Translations under genes and position numbers: made by a program | Shown: in pieces, positions 10,880 through 22,475 of the stretch | How positions within the stretch are numbered: the first letter of the stretch is position 1 | Layout of the letters: every line of letters begins with the position of its first letter | The notes under the pieces: model-generated | Seen by the model: the letters and a program-made list of their open reading frames with translations, nothing else | Database searches by the model: none | Told to the model about the DNA's origin: nothing | NCBI GenBank assembly: GCA_024516035.1 | Contig: CM044959.1 | Span: forward strand, 12,975,902-13,039,901 | Length of the DNA stretch: 64,000 nucleotides | DNA from: Bactericera cockerelli | Taxonomy: Eukaryota > Arthropoda > Insecta > Hemiptera > Triozidae | Reading direction: 5' to 3'

Positions 10880-13800
10880 TATTTATTACTCTATTTGTAA
10901 CATCCACTTCTAGGGGAACAAATGGCTGTGTGGGACCAGAAGATTTATGCTGGTCAAATATTTGAAGCTCTTCAATTTGCTTTGTTTGTTGCTCAAACTC
11001 TGCAAGATGTACAGCGCATTTTACCTTGACATTTTACCGTGTAGATATTCCCATAGCATATTGTTGTTATTTATCATTGTTTTTCTGTATACTCCCCACC
11101 GTTTGTTTGATTTCTTATCTTACCAATTCAAATTCTTCCTCTGATGAATACACTGCCACTTGTTCCCCATCTCCTCATGTCAATGTTAGCCCTCTTCCCT
11201 TGCGTTTGTTGGTTCTGAATAATACATTTCTAATGATCATAGGCACTGGTGAAGCTATGATTTCCTTTGTTAATGATACTAAATTTAATTATTATTTTAT
11301 GTATATCTTTTGTCAAAACTGACTCTTTGGAATGGTGAAGATAATTTAATCCTTATCAGTTGGTTGAATTGATTATTATAATTGGAGCTCTATTGAGCAG
11401 TTCAATTTTTATTTTTTGTATGTAAGTGTACCTACAGTCTGTGTATATTATCTATGAAATCATATATCAAATGGGTAGTTTCTAGGATCACTAAGAATCA
11501 GTTGATTGATTAAAAATGATTTTTTACCAATATGACTTGTACCCAAAATACTTTTCTGTGTAAACAGTTGGTGCAGCTAAAGTTCACCATCAAGATATAA
11601 AAAATGTAGAATACTTCAGTAATCAAGACCACATGATATTAATCAATTCCTCTTGAATCTGATGATATAAAAATGTAAGGTCATCTTGTGTGATTCTATT
11701 TGTTTATATTGAAACAGAATTAAAGAAATTCATGAATTACCTACAGTAGAGTAGAATGTATAATTCCTACAATAATACTTTGGTTTTGTCTTACTAGAGT
11801 ATCACTACATTTTTAGTACTAACTGTAATATAGACTCTATTTTTTATTTTTATATACAATTATTAGTTCCTAATCTATCAGATTTTTATAATATTGTTGC
11901 AATCTACCATGGGAAATGTATCTTGTCACACAGTTTACACTTCTTCCACAAAAGTTGAAGAAAAATGAAAAAAATAATCCTTTCATTGTCACACTATTCC
12001 TCTGAAAAGAATAATTTAATTTTTCACATTTTCTGTTGGGTTTTGGTCTTGGCTTTTGTCCATCCGTGCTGCTTGTATCCAAAGCATAGCCTCAACCACT
12101 AGATATTATTCTACTCAATAGTTACATCACTTAACTCCCAAATCTTCTTAGATCACACCTTCTTGAAGACGAAATTTAAATAAAGTGATTCCCCCTATCT
12201 TATGATCTGCTCAGAAATTTTTACAGCACCATCTAAATCAAGTTCTACAATTTTCTTTCACACCTTCTTTAGTTAGATCTCACATAATTTAAAAGAAACT
12301 TGAATTTTTCGAGAAATTAAATTTTTATTACTTTACTATATTGATTCAAAATAATTCAAAACTATGAGGACCACCCCACCACAATGGCTCAACTTTTAAA
12401 TGGTTTTAGTTTTTATATTTAATCTTCAGATTTATTCATCTCGTTTCAACATGGTCATTGTATTCAAATTTTCTCCCTTCTGAACTCCCCCCTTGTATTA
12501 AATAATTGTTAATATAATTTAAGGAAGGTTATTACACTTTGCTGCAACATTTCTTCACACTCAATCAAAAATGTTCTTGAATACTTTTAATAAAAGCCTA
12601 GAGTCATGTTTTTTACCTGTTGCTAGAAAAGTCTTCATTATTTTCTCTGACCGTGTTCCATTTCTGGTTGCTCTGCATCGTTTCCTTGCTCCTCTCATAC
12701 TCTTGTCCTTTTTCCATAATGTTGTTTCTAAGACCTTCAATGATTTGACCATTCCTATTGCTATGAGGAAGAACATTACAGTTTTTTTTTACAAACTATC
12801 ATTGAAACAAGATACATACCCCATTGTTAAAAAATATTTTTATGGCTATAAAATAAGTATATTTGCAGTGTACATGCTTAAAATGTACTCTGAAATGTAT
12901 TTATTTTTATTTAGAGCGAAGACTGTGGAATAGGTAGGGCTTTAGATTAAGCTAAACTTCTTCTATCATATTATGTGTACACAATTAATATTTTACAAAT
13001 CCCATGTTGTAAAAGAAAAAAAATAATGTCTTCATTATAAACACAAAATAATTCTGTTCTGATTCTCATCAAAACTGAAGCTTAATTTCTCAAGTTCTAA
13101 AGCACTCATAGCTGGGTGGTGTAGTCTCGTGTTAACCATTAGAAAGACAACAAGTTGGTAACACAGAATTGACAACAAAAAAAATTGCTTTCTAATTTAT
13201 TTTATTAATATTTGTAAGGGAAAACTTTCAGTGCTCCTGTAGGGACCCAGCTTGTAAATAGGAAGCCTAGTCTTCTTTCAATTATTAGAGAGGAAGGTGT
13301 TGGAATGGGCAAGCTGTAACACGTGCCACAAGTGCCCAAAGTGGCTGCTGTGCTTTAACTATGCTCCTGGGGGAAAAAAACACAGTTGAGCTCTGATCAG
13401 AACTTTTTAATCATTAATATTTCTAATTCTGAACTCCAAATAAAGATATTAAATAGAACTTTCCTAATACTATTTTAGGAATGTTTGTGCATAATCCTGA
13501 CACAACATACATTGGTAGGTTGATCCTAGAGGCTCACTTGCTCAACAAGTAATATTGTGCTAGTTTGAAAGTTGGAATTGTAACCAGTGCTTGGATTTTT
13601 CCTCATTCCTTTGAGCACACATTACAAACACTTCAGGTTAGCTAGAAGTCAATGCCATGAGTATTAACATCACCTAGTGTTGAGCTTCTCTTCTGCAAAT
13701 TTTTTTCTTAATAATTTAAAAATACTCGAGAAAAAATTAACTTCCTCACAAAAAATGACACAATAATAATCACATTGAAGACAATTTGTTTTTCTTAAAA

Positions 13801-15880
13801 TAAATAATGAATGAATGTTGTAAAAGTTTTTGCTGTACCTATGTTTGAAAATCATTGATGCTTTCAAAGGTTGGTTGTTTTATTACATCTCTACTGTTGA
13901 GAAAGCTACAGACACAGTAGTTGAGAACATCTACTGTTTCTGTTTTTTTTTTCTACTGTTTCTGGGACTTTTTTGTCTAAACGGGTATTGTATAAAACTT
14001 TTTTTCCCCATATCCTTGAATTAATGGAATTGAATAAAAATCAAAATTATCCATGCACAATAGACCACTCGAGTTGTAGTATCCCCGTTGTTGGATCTCA
14101 GGACAGTAAACTTTTGCATATGACCTTGCTGAGAACTATCTTCTGAAAATTAATACCTACCAAAAGATACTGATTCTAAAATTTAAACTTACAGCAATTC
14201 TTTCCACTCATGAGAAATATGAAGTAAAAAATACAGGTGCACCTCTCAATACCAAATGATAATTTTATTTAAATAAGTGATATATTTTATTTTTATCATG
14301 ATTTTTTTTTATTTTGGTTTTTCAAAGTACTATTGAATTACTTACATCCTTTGAAAATTAGCCATTAGTGAATATTAAAGTTGGAAAATTAGTCACATAG
14401 ATTTTGAAGTAGACAGAAAGCATGGTACATAATGTGTATTCTGATTTTCGAATCATCAAAAAAGAAGTTTTTTTTTAGCTCCTAAAAAAAATTCGCTGAC
14501 TATTTGCGATCTTCCCACAGAGTTTATCATTGTTTGTACCACCTACCTAACTTTAGTACTTTAAGTAACAAATTGAACGAACGTATGTATTGTGGTTTTT
14601 TATGTGAAAATAAATGCATCTATGATATACTGCCATGATCTTTACAAAATTACAAATCGAAAAATTTTAATTTAAAGTTTTTGAAATTCTATAAATTCTT
14701 ATTTCCCTTGTAAATATCTATTATTAATTTTTCCCCCTCTCATGTGACTCACTCATTTGTAGTAGAGAACACAAAAAAAAGAGAACACAAATGCTTCAGG
14801 TGTTCTCTGCCTCTCTCCATGGGAATGAAAAGTAGACCCTTGTAGAGTTATTAGCCCTCCAATGTATTTTCAACCTCTGGTGACATTATGTCTTCTTACC
14901 TCTTATACATGCGTTCTACTGATGAATATTTATGTGTATATTTTGTAAATTTCATTACATTTATGTTTTTAATTTAATTTATAATTAATATTACCTATAT
15001 TCTGTATCCGAAACTTTCGAGGGTAGTTGAATATATCTTTATTATGATAACATTTATAATTATATATTATTATTAAATTAAAATAAATTTGGGCAGACTT
15101 TATTATATTACTCAAATGCATTGTGTTCTTTTCAATTGTCTGCTTAGTTTCCTGGGATATGCGAATGTATGGTATTTCTCTTGGGCGTGGGAGTATCTGG
15201 GCGTCCATGTAATTCTTCCACCACGGGGAGATGGGTATTTGTGCCTCTCAGGAAAACAAAATTACTGGTAGAGGCTCACAGACAGATAGTCTTATGTCAA
15301 TTATTGTGGATTTACGTAATATGGTTAGATTCCAAGAGTTTATCATGGTGAATCATTTGCCTAAAAATAATTTGCAGCTTCGAACTTATTATTATAATTA
15401 TAGTAGGAAATTGGTGCAACCCTGTCTTGTCCTAACTGTCCATTGACAGCTGACAGCCAAAGCTAGGGAATAGTAGTATAAAAATATATTTGCTGTGAAA
15501 CACTCATAAAAAAATAATTATTTGGAGATGTAACAAACACTTGGCTTGTTTTGCAAAAAACCAAGACGTTGTTGAATCTTCAAATTATTTAGCTTTAGGC
15601 ATAGCTGTGTTAACAATTATTTAGATTTAGGAATAGCTGTGTTAACAATTCTAGATTTTTTTAAAGAGACATAACACACTGAAACTATTAGATTTGGTTA
15701 GAGATCATGAGAACAATTCGGCGTACGCCGCTACAACAACAGATTACATTATTATATGGGGGGTATTTTCATAAAGAAATTCTTGTGTGCTGCGTCTAAC
15801 AAGACTCGTAGGTATGAATGAACTCCATGGGTTAATGGAGCTCGAAAAAATGCATGGAACTCACCAAAACTGATGTCTAG
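10880..15880. other. 3' UTR and AT-rich intergenic sequence
   Basis: The zinc-finger 3' UTR starts here. Possible polyadenylation signals include AATAAA near 12178 and near 13438. A frame at 12571-12933 and others here have no domain and poor coding character. A 36-bp block (AGGAATAGCTGTGTTAACAA type) is duplicated at 15590-15655. Nothing else is supported. Confidence 0.45.
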
Positions 15881-15893
15881 CTAACATAGGCCC

Positions 15894-16166
15894 AGCCAGC
15901 GTCGATGGCATGTTGAATACACCGGTTCCCTTCAGAACACCGAAGTTAAGCGACATCCAGCGAGGTTAAGACTTGGATGGGTGACCATTCAAATTCTAAT
16001 TCTCGTGACGCTGGCTTTTCCCGGCCCCACTCAGGCTGGGTGAGGTCAATGTGAGTAGCAGGTTTGTGAGTTTCCTGCGAATGGAGGGTAAAACCCCCGT
16101 CGTGATATGACCATGGCAGTTGAAAGCGACGTTAAACCCCACTTAAAAAAAAAAAAAAAAAAAAAA
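15894..16166 (+). repeat. Complete 5S rRNA-headed SINE with target duplication
   Basis: The first ~100 bp resemble 5S rRNA. GCCAGCGTCGATGGCATGTT stands for the usual 5S start; GAACACCGAAGTTAAGCGAC and CTTGGATGGGTGACC match the internal promoter and the conserved 3' half of 5S. The body (GGCTGGGTGAGGTCAATGTG, GCGAATGGAGGGTAAAACCC, CGTCGTGATATGACCATGGC, GAAAGCGACGTTAAACCCC) is followed by a poly-A tail. The 12-bp duplication TAACATAGGCCC flanks it (15882-15893 and 16167-16178). It is nearly identical to the copies at 47054 and 47508. Confidence 0.93.
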
Positions 16167-16202
16167 TAACATAGGCCCGATTTTTTTTTAAAATGAATAT
16201 TT

Positions 16203-16350
16203 ATTTAAAGAGAGAAAGGTAAGGCCCGAATTATTGAACGACGCTAAAGCAAAGACTGGTACTACACTGTAGTTATTACCATGCTAACAGCCAATCACAT
16301 GGCTGAAATCAGATACTATAGTAATAGTGTTCACCACAGCAGCAGTCATT
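16203..16350. mobile_element. Short palindromic element (ACTAAAGC/AAGACTG type)
   Basis: It has the block AAAGCAAAGACTGGTACTAC, the segment AACAGCCAATCACATGGCTG and GAAATCAGATACT. The same blocks in the same order interrupt a SINE at 63427-63549, which defines a dispersed family. Confidence 0.55.
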
Positions 16351-16397
16351 ATTTCGGAAGAAATTTAACACTAGTGTAGGGTGTGGATAGAAAAAAT

Positions 16398-16433
16398 ACT
16401 TCCGATTTCTAATATTAGAAATTTCTCGGAAGT
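16398..16433. repeat. 36-bp near-palindrome, copy 1
   Basis: Outer arms ACTTCCGA and TCGGAAGT enclose the perfect palindrome TTTCTAATATTAGAAA plus a one-sided TTTC. Identical copies occur at 33311, 34105 and 60937. An A-rich run precedes it. Confidence 0.9.
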
Positions 16434-17079
16434 AATTGATGAGTCTTACGAAATTGTTCTAAAATTCTCAGGTATCATATAAAATGCATCACTCTCGCTC
16501 TACGATAACGTTTGATTTCATGAGTACAAACGCATAAGGCAGTATTATCACCCTGCTTTGCTGCTTGGATATACCAATAAACTAGATCTTGATCCTTTGA
16601 AAATTGCAACCTAAACAGTAAATAAAATAATAAAATTATGGGTTTCAAATCATTTCTACAAAGTCCAAAAAAAGGAAAAGAAATTCTCATAAACTAAGCA
16701 AGATTCTATTGGTCTAAATTTGAATCGTGAACTGGTCAAGGTACAACGTTTTTGAAAAATCAAAGGACTTTGGCTTGAGAGCCTGTGAGGGCATTTTTAT
16801 CGGGTAGAACTCAATGTCTCAAATTCTAGCTGACTTATTCGTAAATCTTGAGTTATTTTTTATTATTTTTTTTTTCTAATAACTTTATTATATTTTATTT
16901 TAATATTCATACATATCTTTCATTTAATATTTAATAGTTACTGGAATCCAATGTACTTTTCAGTATGTGGTGGATTGCAGCATTATTTATAAGCAAGATG
17001 TCCAGCTGAAATGATTTGAAATCGAATCTCATCACCAAAAATTCTGGTGTCTACGTCATGAATAATCAATCCTACACCT

Positions 17080-17352
17080 GGGAGGGTTCCAGGGGCCGAA
17101 TTATAAGATGTTATTAGAAAAAAGATACGCCAGACCACCGTCCTGCTAGTCGGACTGAAACTAAATTGCACTGTGATTGCTTTTAACTCCTTCTAGAAGG
17201 ACGATTCTGCCTTATACGCCTGAGAGGGTTCCAGGGGGCGAATTATAAGATAGTATTACAAAAAAGATACTCCAGACTGTCCTTCTAGTCGAACTGAAAC
17301 TAAATTGCACTGTGATTGCTTTTAACTCATTCTAGAAGGACGATCCTGCCTT
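17080..17352. repeat. Tandem pair of GGGCGAATTATAAGAT elements
   Basis: Two ~140-bp units (about 17083-17215 and 17226-17352) each run from GAGGGTTCCAGGGG and CGAATTATAAGAT to CTAGAAGGACGAT and CTGCCTTA. They belong to the wider family with copies at 17695, 47400 and 54657. Confidence 0.75.
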
Positions 17353-17694
17353 AATTAGTTCTTTATTTATTTATTTATTTGTTGTAATGAAATTTTATAA
17401 TTCGGCCATTGTTCTCGGCTAATTTTCGGAGTTGAAAAAAAATCCCGTTACCTTTAGAAACGTTATACTAAAAACGATTTTCTTATTTTTTAGAGCGAAG
17501 ACTGTTGAATTCTAGTGATAAAAAAATATTGATTGTTCTCCCCAGCTGATCACTGGCCCTGCAGGGTAAGTTTTTTTTTTTAAATTAGTAGGTATTTGCC
17601 ATTCTCGGCGGTTGATGGCACTTGCCTCTCGACCTCGAGGTCCCGAATCTATTCTTTCCTTAGGCGGAATTCTTTTTCCAAGGAGCTTTAATTT

Positions 17695-17838
17695 AGTACA
17701 AATAAATTATGAAATAGGATTACAACAAAGATTAAGGCCGTCCCTAAAGTTGGACTAAAGAGAGTTTTGATTGGTTGAAACTTCAACTTGAAAAACGACG
17801 GCCTATCTTTGTTTTAATTCTATTTTGTAAGTCGGCCC
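17695..17838. mobile_element. Palindromic MITE, GGGCCGAATTAT family
   Basis: The left part AAATAGGATTACAACAAAGA is mirrored on the right (ATCTTTGTTTTAATTCTATT) and the end is close to GTCGGCCCTTA. The centre has GATTGGTTGAAAC. The ~145-bp palindrome has no coding capacity. Confidence 0.65.
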
Positions 17839-18709
17839 TTAAATAAAAGTGGACACTTATTGCTTGAAATTTCAAATGTGCTCTATTAAGTAAATGACAA
17901 AATGTGCTCTATTAAGTACTTCCGATCATATATGATGTAAAAAATCATCGCACTTCGTCGATTATACGGTGACATAACGCTCCCTTTTGCGTTCACAAGT
18001 TCTTGTCAAAATAGCACATACATTATTTCGCCACCCTGTGCTGTGTGCACATTTGGACAAATTCTGGTATGGCGTCAACTTTGTACATTTTAATGTTTAA
18101 TTGAACGATTCTGATTCTGCTTAATTGACCGATTCTGATTAATTGACCGATTCTGATTGATAGACAGATAACTTTCATTTGCACTTTGGACCAAATTAAA
18201 TTTGTTTTAGATATTTCTCATTAAAAACTCCCTTCATTATGTACACTCAAAGCTCCTTGAATATTCCTCACACTGACTTTATTCTTACAATTTCTAAAAT
18301 GTTATGATCGGCCTTGACCGGATTTTCTTTCAAAGAAAATGTAAATTAGGATTTTATTGAAGTTGGTTTTCTGGAAGCAAAAGGTAAGTGGAGGTAAGTT
18401 TCTTGTGCTTCCATTTCGGTCAGCCAGGATCACTAAGTTTTCACTATAGTTTTGCTCTTTGAAAAGAAACGCGATTAAGCTTTTCTTTTCTTGGCTCAAA
18501 AAATAGAATATTTAAGTACCTTCCTACACTGAAAATAACAAAAATGTCCAAGTATACCTGGTTTGCTTGGGAAAAGTTGATGGACTTGAAATCATTAAAC
18601 GAAAAAAAGAGCTTTCATTGAATTTCATAATCAAAGTGAATTCTCTGATTTTCCTTGGCTGGTGGTGATGAAAACGTTTCATTGAATTAATTTCAAAATC
18701 AATATACAG

Positions 18710-19035
18710 TCAAAGGCGAGAGACGCGAGAAAATGCATACGAGAAAACGGCGGAAGGCCAAGGCAAAATGCACTCTCGTAGTGCACTTCTGCATCCGACG
18801 GGTTGCATTCGGGGGGACAAGGGGGGGGGGGGGGGCAGGGTGGAAAGCTTCAGCGCGGGGAGATCAACAGGCGGTTCAGAATTAATGGAAATCCGCGCAT
18901 GCGAGCTGTCGCTTTTGGGTTCCCCGTCGTAGTTACCTGAGATTTTCCGAGACGAATCTTTCCGCGCGCTAGAGAGAGGGTTTAATTTAGAGTGGCGAGC
19001 TTTTCCTCCGTTCAGCTGAGACACATTTCCTTTTT
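18710..19035. promoter_or_regulatory. CpG-rich island, candidate promoter or 5' exon
   Basis: A short GC- and CpG-rich block in AT-rich surroundings (GAGACGCGAG, TCCGCGCATGCGAGCTGTCG, CCGCGCGCTAGAGAGAGG) includes a poly-G run near 18820. On the minus strand TCTCAG before GTAACT looks like a donor. A 104-codon minus frame spans it but lacks an ATG. It lies 2.4 kb upstream of the putative first BET exon and may hold that gene's promoter. The strand is uncertain. Confidence 0.4.
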
Positions 19036-19092
19036 TGCATCCACAAGAAGAAGAAGGAGCAGGAGAAAAGTTTCCGCAGTTTTTGAAAAATA

Positions 19093-19686
19093 CACTAAGT
19101 CACAAATTTAGCGGAACGCATAGGTTTTTTCTCGTATAACGTGTGTATTTCTTGTTGGACCAAAACATTTTTCATATTTTTTCTGATTGTAGAAATTACA
19201 CAAAAATTGGTACAGAGATAGAAAAGATATGAAAACCAATTTTAAAAATTGAATGAAGTACTTGTCATTGTCGGTTTTTCCCATACAGGGTGTAGAAAAA
19301 AACTGTTTTTCAATGATTTTTTTAAAATTCATTATTTTGGATTCAGAGGAATAATGACGTGTCCATCAAGGCTCAACATTTTTGAGACAAGAAGGAATGA
19401 GAATCAATACATGAAGCAAGACAATATTACTCTTAATCCAAAATAATGAATTTTGAAAAAATCATTGAAAAACAGTTTTTTTTCTACACCCTGTATGGGA
19501 AAAACCGACAATGACAAGTACTTCATTCAATTTTTAAAATTGGTTTTCATGTCTTTGCTATCTCTGTACCAATTTTTGTGTAATTTCTACAATCAGAAAA
19601 AATATGAAAAATGTTTTTGTCCAACAAGAAATACACACGTTATACGAGAAAAAACCTATGCGTTCCGCTAAATTTGTGACTTAGTG
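19093..19686. mobile_element. Long palindromic MITE, CACTAAGTCACAAA ends
   Basis: Ends CACTAAGTCACAAATTTAGC and their reverse complement face outward between TA dinucleotides (19091-19092 and 19687-19688). The arms are ~250 bp each and nearly identical, with a ~100-bp centre. A CAGGGTGTAGAAA-type end lies inside each arm (near 19285 and 19485), suggesting a nested element. Small frames in the arms are mirror images and not genes. Confidence 0.85.
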
Positions 19687-19689
19687 TAG

Positions 19690-20560
19690 TTGAAATTTTT
19701 TATTTGTCGAACCCAAGAAGTAGGTTGGGGAAGACAAAGTAAACGAACTAAGAGTGGAGAATTTAAAAAAAAAATATAATATTTTAAAAAAAAATTTTGA
19801 TTGTTTTATTTCTCAATTTAAGTGGATTTTTTTTCTCTTGAAAACCGGACTCGTTTTAAATGACGCAACGGGAGCTCAGATTTTCGGCCGTTTTTTTTAG
19901 AAAAATATTCTTTCGAAGAATTTGTTAAAAATGCGGGATTCAAAGTTTTTTCTTACGAGATTACCAAGATAAAATATATGCAATTAAAACGCGTTGTAAC
20001 AATGTTAGTGTGAAGAATATCCGGAAGACCTTGAAAGTGCAGGGGCAGTTGGGGTTTTTTTTAAATGCGTACTAAATAGGGTTCCGTGTCTTCTTGCTCT
20101 GTACCTACTACAATTGAATTACGTTGCTCGATTAAAATAAAGATTCAAATAACTTTAATTCCAAAAATTCCGGTCTCGTAAATAAAAACGATACGTCTTC
20201 TTTAAATCCAAATAGAAAAACTTCAAAACGATTCGATTATTTTTCAGCCTTAAAATAAAAACAATAAAATATTCGCGAGGAAATAGAAATCGTAGAGATT
20301 GTCCTCTAGATATTTTTGCATGTGAAACGCATTTATAAAAGCTGAAACGGTTTTGGCATTGATCTTGAAATGCACCGATCGCCAAATAGTGGACAGTGAT
20401 AGTCCGTGTGTCGAAAAAATTCTCAAAAAGTTAATGAAGAAATTAAAAATAAAACCGTTCAGATTTCTCTAAATAGTTTTGTTTTAAATGTCAAATCAGC
20501 ATAATTTCACGATTTACGCTTGATATTTAAAATGTCGCTTCTCTTAAAATTTCTTCATAA
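19690..20560. other. AT-rich, no gene seen
   Basis: No domain or splice-bounded exon was recognised in this stretch. Confidence 0.4.
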
Positions 20561-21425
20561 ACTCTTTAAAAAAACGGGTCTAAATGTATAAATCTCACTC
20601 ATAGTTCAAAAAGTACTCAAATGGGTCTTAAATCTTAATAACGAGTCTAAACGTGTCTTAACTCTTAAAAAACGGATCTAAATTAAAAATCTCACTCATA
20701 GTTCGAAAAGTATACTCAAACGGGTCTTAAATAAAAAAAAACGTATCTAAATGATAAATCACACTCTTAGTTTGAAAAACATACTTTACTTACTTTCCGA
20801 GTCAGGTAAAACCAATAAGTCAAATATTTCTCCAATATGTGGATGTTTTGATGGCGATATTATTTGCGGCCATGAGGTCTTGGTGGGTGCAGGATTCTTA
20901 AAAGACAAAAAAACATACTTAAACGGGTCTTAAATTCTTGAGGAGAAAAATAACCGGGTTAAAAAACTCTTCAAAACGGGTCGCGCAGAATGTCGCTCGA
21001 TTATCAGACCTCACTCATAGTTCGAAAAGTATACTCAAACGGGCATTAAAAAAAAAACGGATTTAATATAAATGATAAATCACACTCTTAGTTTGAAAAA
21101 CATACTTAAACGGGTCTTAAATTCTTGAGAAACTAACGGGTTCTTGAGAAGAAGGAAAAAAAAACTCTTCAAAACGGGTCGCATCAGAATGTCGCTCGAT
21201 TGCCAGACCGCGGACTACCACAATAATAATAATCCGTACCCGGAGAACTTCCTCATCACACTCATAGTTTGAAAAACATGCTCAAACGGGTCTTAAATAA
21301 AAAAAAAAACGGGTTTAAATGATAAATCACACACCTAGTTTGAAAAACATACAAACGGGTCTTAAATTCTTGAGAAAAAAAACCGGGTTGAAAATATTCA
21401 AAACGGGTCGCAGAATGTGGTTGAG
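20560..21425 (+). repeat. Irregular minisatellite with partial exon copies
   Basis: Units built from CACTCATAGTTTGAAAAACA, AACGGGTCTTAAAT and AATGATAAATCACAC repeat with variable A-runs. Two partial copies of the exon at 21485 are embedded. One (from about 20990) matches AGAATGTCGCTCGATTATCA and then returns to the repeat. The other (about 21187-21255) runs as far as CCCGGAGAACTTCCTCAT. Confidence 0.8.
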
Positions 21426-21484
21426 TGGAAGAGCTCACATGTGAGAACCCTGCCACTTTAAAGAAAGCCAAAAAAAAAAAAAGA

Positions 21485-21679
21485 ATGTCGCTCGATTACC
21501 AGACCTCGGACTACTGCAATAATAATCCGTACCCGGAGAACTTCCTCATGGGGATGTTCCTCAAGTCCGTGTCGCCCAGTTTCACCCTCACAGACTCGCC
21601 CGTCACGTGTCCGAGCTCGCCCGCCCTGAGCGAGACCCCCGCCTCCCACCTCTCAGACTCGCCCCCCCTGTGTCATCAC
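21485..21679 (+). CDS. Putative N-terminal coding exon of the BET gene
   Basis: ATG at 21485 opens 65 codons (MSLDYQTSDYCNNNPYPENF and onward, later Ser/Pro-rich: TCPSSPALSETPASHLSDSP) and ends at a consensus donor, CATCAC before GTAAGT, at 21680. The exon ends in phase 0. The BET exon at 24664 also starts in phase 0 after a good acceptor, so joining them keeps the frame. GC content rises sharply from the flanks, as in the BET exon. I do not recognise this N-terminus in known BET proteins, so membership is inferred; it could belong to another gene. Confidence 0.5.
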
Positions 21680-21757
21680 GTAAGTTGGACCGAAGTTCCA
21701 GGTGTCCAAAAAATAACAGACCGACACAGGTTGAAAATAAATAGAAGTCTTCTTATA

Positions 21758-22292
21758 CAGGGTGGACCAAAAAAACGTTTACACCCGTTAATGGTAGATT
21801 ACTGACGACATTTCCAGCCCGGATCTGCAATCCGTTTTTTCGGATTCGCCTTGATAACTGCACAAAGTGATTTTTTGTAACTTTCCAAAAAAGTCCGACT
21901 TTGGTTTATTCTTCAGGTCAGAACTTTTTTTCTGTTTAAGATGAGTTGATTCTGAACAATTCTGCAGAAAGCCAACAAAATTTCGATGTTTCTAGCTACA
22001 CTACTTTGTTTTTTACGGTTTGGTTTGCCATATTTTTTGACACCTGAACAGAAAAAAACACACGAAAAAACTTTTTTACTAAATAAAACACTCGACATTT
22101 GTCCGAACAAATTTTGGCACAGACACGGGCAAGTTTGATAAAAGTTGGCGGCCGCCCCGAGGATGCTAAAAAATAATTTTGCGATTTTTTCTCACGTGAT
22201 CTTCTGGGAAAAATTATTAAATGTTTGCCAAAAACTCTTCAAAAATCCTAAGAGTTTTCTAGCTGTAGACTGTGTAAGGGCGTCTTGTATTG
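21758..22292 (+). mobile_element. Mariner-type element end, inverted relative to the next
   Basis: Starts CAGGGTGGACCAAAAAAACG after TA (21756-21757). The following ~535 bp are the reverse complement of 23590-24122. Only the 5' end region is present. With the opposite copy it forms a 2.4-kb structure with long inverted arms in the presumed first BET intron. Confidence 0.8.
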
Positions 22293-22399
22293 TTTACGAA
22301 AATTGTTTACATTGCTTTTTTTGAATACCGCGGTCTCACATGCCTTCATCAGCCAGTTTAGGAAAATTCAAATGATAATTTTCGTGCTTTTCAGATTAT

Positions 22400-22475
22400 C
22401 AGCGGTGTTAGTTAGATGTGTTAATGCTAAGAGTGTCAGTCGCATGACCGAGGTTCAATTCCCGGCGGTCAATAT
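22400..22475 (+). repeat. tRNA-like head, degenerate
   Basis: A B-box-like GAGGTTCAATTCCCGG follows a weak A-box region. No cloverleaf could be completed, so this is probably a SINE fragment rather than a tRNA gene. Confidence 0.3.

Noticed and set aside
12571..12933. 120-codon plus frame
   Set aside because: No domain, AT-driven composition, and it lies in the probable 3' flank of the zinc-finger gene.
15894..15995. A genuine 5S rRNA gene
   Set aside because: The 5S-like part is fused to a repeat body and a poly-A tail with target duplications, and has many changes from 5S.
19108..19671. Two near-identical 72-74-codon frames
   Set aside because: They lie in the mirrored arms of one MITE and have no coding features.
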